Source: Xenorhabdus bovienii SS-2004 (GTDB lineage Bacteria > Pseudomonadota > Gammaproteobacteria > Enterobacterales > Enterobacteriaceae). Taken from it: a DNA stretch of 64,000 bases. The stretch is from NCBI RefSeq assembly GCF_000027225.1, contig NC_013892.1, positions 1,922,001 to 1,986,000 on the forward strand, written 5' to 3'. How positions within the stretch are numbered: the first letter of the stretch is position 1; each line of letters opens with the position of its first letter. Below, piece by piece: positions 25,401-34,400 of this stretch. Below the pieces are notes generated by a model. That model saw only the letters and a program-made list of their open reading frames with translations. It did no database searches and had not been told where the DNA came from. The translations under genes were made by a program, and so were the position numbers.

Positions 25401-28400
25401 AACGCTTCCACCACCTGCTCGAAGGGCAGATCCTGATGGGCATAGGCGGCAAGCGCCCGTTCACGAACCTGTGCGAGCAGATCAGCCACCCGGGACGCAT
25501 CACCCGGCGTAACACGCAGGGCCAGAGTATTGACAAAGAAACCGATCATATCCTCTAACTCGCGGTGAGGGCGGTTAGCGACGGGGGTGCCGATGACAAT
25601 GTCATCCTGACCACTCAACCGGGAGAGAACGATACTCCAGGCGGTCAGCAGGGTCATAAACAGGGTAGTGTGATGGCGCTGTCCGAGCTCTTTGAGCGAT
25701 GCCAGTAAGTCGGCATTAAGCTGGAGGGGGATCCGGTTACCGGCGTAGCGCTGCACTGACGGGCGTGGCCGGTCGGTGGGGAGTGTCAGCAGGGACGGGG
25801 CGTTCTGGAGTTGGCTGTACCAGAAATCACGCTGTTCAGTGAGAACAGCGCCTTGCAGCCAGTCACGCTGCCAGACGGCATAATCGGCGTACTGGATAGA
25901 TAGCGGCGGCAGGGGATCGTCGTGGCCGTCGAGGGCGGCGCGGTAGAGGACGCCCAGTTCGTGCATCAGGACACCGATGGACCAGCCGTCAGCGGTGATG
26001 TGATGTTGGGTAAGCAACAACACATGCTCCGCGTCCGTCAGTTGCAGCAGTTGCCCACGAATGAGCGACCCCCGCACAAAGTCGAAGGGGATCTGGGTTT
26101 CGAGGGCGGTAAGCTCGGCGACACGATTCGCCCGCGCCGTCAGATCCAACGGGCGCAGATCTTGGCAAGACAGAGTAAAGCCGATATCGGCGGGATCGAT
26201 GTGCTGGCAGGGTTGGCCTTCGATCAATACGAAGCGGGTACGCAGGCTTTCGTGCCGGATAACCAGATGATTGAGCGCGGTGGTCAGAGCGTTGTGGTTG
26301 AGCGAGCCGGTGAGGCGCAGTGCCATCGGAATATGGTAGGCCAGGCTGGCGGCGGGATCGAGCTGACCGAGGAACCACAACCGCTGCTGGGCGAAAGACA
26401 GCGCTAGCGGCTGGCTGCGATCGGCGACAGGAATAACGACTTGAGCGATTGCCGAAGCGTCGGTGAGCGTTTTAGCCAGATCCGTCAGGAGAGGCTGGGT
26501 AAAAAGTTGCTGTAATGACAACTTCCGTGCCAATTGTTGGCGTACACGGGCGGCGAGCTGGACGGCAAGCAGTGAGTGACCGCCGAGTTCAAAGAAGTGA
26601 TCATGACGGCCGACTTGTTCCAGTTTCAGCAGGTCTTGCCAGATCTGAGCCAGTGCGATTTCTATTTCACCGATCGGGGCTTCATAGCCGCGTGTCACTA
26701 TAGCGGACAGGTCGGGGGCAGGAAGCGCCTGCCGGTCGAGTTTGCCGTTGGGAGTCAGCGGGAAAGTGTCGAGCGTCATAAAGGCGCTGGGCTGCATGTA
26801 TTCGGCAAGGTGTCGGGCAAGTTGTTGACGTAGTTCGGCCGGCACCAGTTCAACGCCGGTCTGAGGTAGCAGATAGGCGACCAGCCGCTTGTGACCCGGC
26901 TCGTCTTCACGAGCCACCACCACGGCTTCACGCACGCCGTGGCATTGCACCAGCCGGGCTTCGATTTCACCCAGCTCAATACGGAAGCCGCGCAGTTTAA
27001 CCTGAAAATCATTGCGGCCAAGGTATTCGAGGTTGCCGTCGGGCAGCCAGCGCCCAAGGTCGCCGGTCTTGTACATACGGGCGTCCGGGTCTGACGAGAA
27101 GGGATCGGTCAGGAAGCGCTCGGCAGTCAGTTCAGGGCGGTTCAGGTAGCCGCGGGCAACGCCGGCACCGGCAATATGAATTTCACCGGCGACACCAAGG
27201 GGAACGGGCTGACCATACGGATCGAGGAGGTAGATTTGGGTATTGGCGATTGGACAGCCGATAGGGATGGGACGATTCACATCGACGGGTGAGCTTATGC
27301 GATAGGTTGCGGCAAACGTCGTGGTTTCCGTTGGGCCATAGCCGTTGATCAGGTGTGCCGGCTGACACTCAGCCAACTGTGTACGCCGGATCTTCCGTGG
27401 ATCCAGTACATCGCCGCCGACGAGCAGGTAACGCAATTGTCCGAACAGGGGTTCAAGATCACCGAGGTATTCGTTAAACAAGCCGGCTGTTAACCAGAGG
27501 GCGGTGACTTGTCCTTTGACCAGTGAATCGCGGAAACGTACCGGATCGAGCAGCGCTGATGATGAAACCACATGCAGACGCCCGCCGTTCAGCAGGGCAG
27601 ACCAGATTTCCCATGTTGATGCATCAAAAGCAATATTGGCACAATGGGCAACACAGTCGTCTGAACTGATGTCTGCATAAGGATTGTTGATGACCAACCG
27701 ATTGATACTGCGGTGCTCAACCATAACGCCTTTGGGCAGCCCGGTGGAGCCGGAGGTGTAGATCACATACGCCAGATGGCGTGACGTCAGCCCCAGTGCC
27801 TGCGCGTCCGGGTTGTGGGTCGGTTGTGCTGCCATAGCCGATTCTTGGGCGTCGAGTACCACGGTGGGGACGGGGCTGTCCAGTGTATCGACCCATGCCG
27901 CCTGAGTGAGTAAGGCCACGGGTGCTGCGTCATCAAGCATATAGGCCAGCCGTTCGGCCGGATAGGTTGGATCGAGCGGCACATAGGCGCCACCCGCCTT
28001 GAGGATACCGAGTAAGCCGATCAACAGCTCCGGACTGCGTTCGACACAAATTGCCACCCGATCATCCGGGAGTACACCCAGCGCGATCAAATGATGAGCC
28101 AGACGATTGGCGCGATGGTTCAGTTCGTGATAACTCAGCGATTGGCCTTCAAATACCACGGCGGGGGCATCGGGATGGTGCGCCACCTGAGATTCGAATA
28201 ATTGGTGGATCAGCGCGTCCTGCGGGAAATCCGACTGAGTGGCGTTGAACGCCACCAGCAATTGTTGCCGCTCTGTCGGCGGTAATATTGGCACATTCCG
28301 GATCAACTGCTGTGGATCACGAGCCAGAGCATCAACCAGACCGTTGATGGCCGTGGCGAGATAGGCGGTGATGCGGGTCGGATCGATTCCCGCCACCGTC

Positions 28401-31400
28401 TGGGCGGTCAGACGGAAACCGGTTCCCAGATCATCGACCGACAGGGTGAGCGGATAGTTGGTTCGTTCCTCTGTAGCGACGATGCGCATACCCGTCTCAA
28501 CCGCGTTAGTTCCGCTGGTCTGGCTGTGACGGTAATTAAGCAGGGTACTGAACAGCGGCATCGGTTGGGTCACATTGCTACAGCGTTGCGCCAGTGCTAA
28601 CGGTGCCTGTTCGTGTTCCAGCAGCGTCGTCAGACTGCGGTAGGTGGCCTGCACCACCTCTTGTACGTTGCGACCGGCCAGAGAAACCCGCACCGGCAGG
28701 GTATTGATAAACATTCCTAATATTCGGGCAGCGCCTGCGATCCCTTGTAAACGACCCAGCAGTACGGAGCCAAAGACCACGTCGTCGCGGCCGCTGGTCT
28801 GCGCCAGTACCTGAGCCCAGGCCACATGGAACAGCACACCCGGACTGACACCCAGACGACGAGCCTGAGCATGGATAGCGTCTGCCAGAGCGGGGTCGAG
28901 CGGAAGATGGGCTTCGGCGATGGATTCGTTATCGCCCGGCATCGTGAGTACGCCGAACGGCGCAGTCGGTGCGTCAACGTCGGCAAGCTGGGTGCGGAAA
29001 TAGGCCTCATGGGTTGCGGCCGGTACACTCAGAGTCTGGGCGACAAAGTTGCGGTAGGGCAGGGCGGCGGGCAGCGACTCAGCATGCCCCTGCTGAATTT
29101 GGGCAATCTCTGCGAAAATCAGCTCCAGCGTCATATGGTCGCTGACCAGATGGTGGAAGCGCAGCGCCAGCAGCCATTCATCCTGTGCCGGATCGTGGGT
29201 GATGTCGGCGGTGAACAGCGGTGCACGGCTCAGGTCGAGACGGTGCCGGCGCGGATCGGTGTGCGCGGATAACTGAGCCGGAATATCGTCAGCCGTGGCC
29301 GGGATAAAGTGATTGACACACAGCGGTGCCTGACGCCAGACCACCTGAACCGGCTGCGCCAGATCTTGCCAGCAGGCAGCCGTGCGCAGGATATCGTGGC
29401 GGTCGATGACCTGCTGCAAGGCGGACAGGAAAGTATCAAGATGTTCTCGGTTGTTAAAGGCGATCAGGCTCTGCAATAAATAGGTATCGCCCTGAGTCTG
29501 CAACAGGTGATGGAACAGGATACCTTCCTGCAACGGTGCCAGCGGATAGATATCCTGCACATTGCTTGCACCGCCGGGAGTTACCTTGACGATGGCGTCA
29601 ATCTCGGCCTGAGATAGCGAAACCAGAGACAGCATGTCGGGGGTAAGGGCGGTACAGCCTTCAGGGATACGGTTAGGCGGTACGACAAAGGCGTCAGCGT
29701 CACCCTGAACAGCCTGTGCCATCCCGCTGAGAATCGGGGTGGCAAACACACTGCGGACATCGAGTCGCCAACCAAGGTCGTATAGCTGTTCGATCAGACC
29801 GACGATCATCAGGGAATGGCCGCCGAGTTCAAAGAAGTGGTCGTGACGGCCGACTCGCTCCAGCCCCAACAGGTTTTGCCAGATCTGCGCCAGTGCAGTT
29901 TCTGTCTCACCGATCGGAGCTTCATAGCCGCGCGCCACCACAGCAGACAGGTCGGGAGCAGGGAGTGCCTGACGGTCGAGTTTGCCATTGGGGGTGAGCG
30001 GAAAGGACTCGAGTGTCATAAAGGCGCTGGGCAACATGTACTCGGCAAGATGCTGAGCAAGCTGCTGACGTAGTTCGGCGGGAACCAGTTCAACGCCGTC
30101 CAGAGGCCGCAGATAGGCAATCAGGCGTTTCTGTCCCGGCTCATCTTCGCGTGCCAGCACTACGGCTTCGCGTACGCCGCGACACTGCATCAGTTGCGCC
30201 TCGATCTCACCGAGTTCAATACGGAAGCCGCGCAGTTTGACCTGAAAATCATTGCGGCCGAGATACTCGATATTGCCGTCGGGACGCCAGCGGCCGAGGT
30301 CGCCGGTCTTGTACATACGGGCATCCGGATCGGTGGAGAACGGATCAGTAAAAAAGCGCTCGGCTGTGAGTTCAGGACGGTTCAGGTAGCCGCGAGCCAC
30401 GCCGGCACCGGCGATATGAATTTCGCCGGCCACGCCAAGAGGAACGGGCTGACCGTAGGTATCGAGAATATAGATCCGGGTATTGGCGATCGGGCGGCCG
30501 ATATGACTAACAAAACCCTCCGTCCGGTTCATTCGTATCCAGGTTGAATAGGTCGTCGTCTCAGAGGGGCCATACAGATTGCACACATTCTGTATGGATG
30601 TACGGGTAAACAAATGTTCAACGACGTGCGGTTTCAACGCCTCACCGGCCAGATTGACTGTCCGGGCGGTTGCAGGAACTGCGTTAGCCTCAATCAAATG
30701 CGCGATGGCTGACGGCACGGTATTGATCAGGCTGACGGGTTGTTCGGTGGTGACCAGTGACAGCGCATCAGGAACGAGATGAACCGTGCCGCCAGAGACG
30801 AGTGGCGTAAAGCATTCGTACACCGCCAAGTCAAAATTAAGTGAGGTGGCGAACAGGGTATGCGCCAACTCCTCCGGATTGAAAGTCCGTTGCGCCCAAG
30901 TGAGGAAATTCACGGTATTGCGGTGGGCGATCGCTACCCCTTTGGGCAGGCCGGTAGAGCCGGAGGTGTAGATCATATACGCCAGATGGTGTGACGTCAG
31001 CCCCAGCGCCTGTGCCTCCGGGTTGTGGATCGATTGTGCCGCCAGAAACGATGCCTGGGGGTCTAGCACCACCGTGGGGACGGGGCTGATCAGCGTATCA
31101 ACCCACGCTGTCTGGGTGAGCAAGGCTACCGGTGCGGCGTCATCGAGCATATAGGCCAGCCGTTCGGCCGGATAGGCCGGATCGAGTGGCACATAGGCAC
31201 CGCCCGCCTTGAGGATCGCGAGCAGTCCCACCACCATCTCCGGACTGCGTGTCATACAAATCGCTACCCGATCGTCCGGCCGTACCCCCAGTGCGATCAG
31301 ATGATGGGCGAGACGATTGGCGCGGCGGTTTAGTTCGCCATAGCTGAGTATTTGCTCCCCGCATACCACGGCGGTGGCATCGGGACTGTGTGCTGCCTGA

Positions 31401-34400
31401 GTCTCGAACAGTTGGTGGATCAGGGCATCCTGCGGGAAGTCTACTTGGGTGGCGTTGAAGTCCACCAGCAACTGTTGCCGTTCCGAGTCTGGCAGCATTG
31501 GCAGACATGCGAGAGTTTGTGTCGCATCGGCTACCATTGCTGCCAGCACCTGTTGCAAATAGCCGACCATACGCTCAACGGTCGTGGTGTCGAACAGATC
31601 GGTGGCATATTCCAGTCCCCCGACCAGACCCGCTTCGGTTTCGGTCAGCAACAGCATCAGATCAAAGTGCGCGCTATGACTCTCCTGTTCGACCTGAGAG
31701 ATTTGCAAACTGGGTAATGTCTGGTCTTGAGCCGGCGTGTTGTTTAGGGACAGCATCACCTGAAAGACCGGACTGTAGCTGAGACTGCGTTCGGGCTGTA
31801 GCGCTTCGACCACCTGCTCGAAGGGCAGATCCTGATGGGCATAGGCGGCGAGTGCGCGCTCACGAACCTGCGCGAGCAGATCAACCACACGGGGCGCATC
31901 ACCCGGTGTCACGCGCAGGGCCAGGGTATTGACGAAGAAACCGATCATACCCTCTAACTCGCGGTGAGGGCGGTTAGCGACGGGGGTACCGATAACAATG
32001 TCATCCTGACCACTCAGCCGGGTGAGGACGATGCTCCAGGCGGTCAGTACGGTCATAAACAGGGTGGTGTTGTGGCGTTGTCCGAGCGCCTTAAGCGACG
32101 TTAATAAGGCGCTGTCGAGCCGGAAGGGAACTTGGCCGCCGGTGTAGCGCTGTATGGATGGGCGTGGTCGATCGGTAGGGAGTGCCAGCAAGGCCGGGGC
32201 ATTCTGGAGCTGTGCACACCAGAAATCACGCTGTTCCGTAAGGACGGTTCCTTGCAGCCAGTCACGCTGCCAGAGCGCATAGTCGGCGTACTGGAGGGAC
32301 AGCGGCGGCAGGGGATCGCTGTGGCCATCGAGGACGGCGTGGTAGAGAGTGCCCAGTTCGTGCACCAGCACCCCGATAGACCAGCCGTCAGAGATGATGT
32401 GATGCTGGGTGAGCAACAACACATGCATTTCGTCCGCGAGTTGCAATAGTTGACCGCGGATCAGCGGACCCTGAGTAAAATCGAATGGCGTCTGCGCCTC
32501 AAGATCAGCAAGCTCGGTAATGCGGTGAGTGTGCATTACCGGATTCAGCGCGCGCAGATCCTGACAGGACAGGGCAAAACCGACATCGGCGGGATCAATG
32601 TGCTGGCAGGGTTGACCCTCAACGAGTACGAAGCGGGTACGCAGGCTTTCGTGCCGGGCGATCAGGTGATCGAGCGCCGTGCTCAGGGCATGGAGGTTGA
32701 GTTGGCCGGTAAGGCGTAGTGTCACCGGAATATGATAGGCCAGACTAGCGGCCGGATCGAGTTGACTGAGAAACCACAATCGCTGCTGAGCGAAGGACAG
32801 TGCTAGCGGCTGGTTGCGATCGGCGGCGGGGATGATGACTTGAGCGATTGCCGAAGCGGCGCTGAGCGCCTGAGCCAAATCGGCCAGAAGAGGCAGGGCA
32901 AAAAGTTGCTGTAGCGGCAATTCCCGCGCCAGATCCTGACGTACGCGTGCGGCGAGCTGAACAGCAAGCAGCGAATGGCCGCCGAGTTCGAAGAAATGGT
33001 CGTGACGGCCGACCCGCTCCAGTCCCAATAAGTCTTGCCAGATCTGCGCCAAGGTGGTTTCTGTTTCACCGACCGGTGCAGCATAGCCCCGCGTGACTAC
33101 GGCGGACGAGTCGGGCGCAGGGAGCGCCTGACGGTCAAGTTTGCCATTGGGGGTGAGCGGGAAAACGTCAAGTGTCATAAAGGCGCTGGGCAGCATATAT
33201 TCGGCAAGGTGCCGGGCAAGTTGCTGGCGCAGCTCGGCGGGAACCAGTTCAACGCCGGCCTGAGGCCGCAGATAAGCGACCAGTCGCTTGTGCCCCGGCT
33301 CGTCTTCGCGCGCCAGAACGATGGCTTCGCACACACCGTGGCATTGCATCAGTTGCGCCTCGATCTCACCGAGTTCGATACGGAAGCCGCGCAGTTTGAC
33401 CTGAAAGTCATTGCGGCCGAGGTATTCAATATTGCCGTCAGAAAGCCAGCGGCCGAGATCGCCGGTCTTGTACATACGGGCGTCCGGATCGAAAGAGAAG
33501 GGATCGGCAAGGAAACGTTCGGCAGTCAGTTCAGGGCGGTTCAGGTAGCCGCGGGCAACATCAGCGCCGGCGATATGGATTTCGCCGGTAACGCCGAGGG
33601 GGACGGGTTGACCCTGCGGGTCGAGGAGATAGATTTGGGTGTTGGCAATCGGGCGACCAATGGGAGGAAAAGTTGGCCACTGATCCATATTCTTATCCAG
33701 CGTATATGCCGTAACCACGTGGCTTTCAGTCGGGCCATAGTGATTGTGCAACTGGCATGATCCGGAACGTTGTAGAAAGCGGCGAATAGCAGGCGTGATA
33801 CGTAATTGTTCACCGGCGGTAATGATGTGGGCTAAGCAAGAAAAATCTCCCTCAATGTGACTGGCCGCTTCGGCAAGATGTTGTAGTGCAATGTAGGGGA
33901 GGAAGATTCTATCAATCTGTTTTTGCTGAATCAGGCGGAGGAATTGTTGCGGATCCCGACGTGTTTCTTCATTAATCAAGACCAGACATCCGCCTTCGCA
34001 CAGCGTCGTAAATATCTCCTGAAAAGCGACATCGAATCCAAGCGCGGCAAACTGTAGCGTTTTACCGGTTCCGGATAGATGTGAAGGATCTTGACGGTGC
34101 CATTGCAACAAGTTCGACAATGCTGCCAGAGGCATTCCCACTCCCTTGGGCAGCCCCGTGGAGCCGGAGGTGTAGATGACATACGCCAGATGGCGTGACG
34201 TCAGCCCCAGAGCCTGTGTATCCGGATTATGATCCGGTTGCGCCATCAGGGACGCATCCTGAGTATCGAGTACGATTTTGGGTACGGGAGTAGAGACGTG
34301 GCTGGTCAGCCCCGTCTGGGTGAGTAAGACCACGGGTGCCGCATCATTGAGCATATACGCCAGCCGCTCGGCCGGATAAGCCGGATCGAGCGGCACATAG

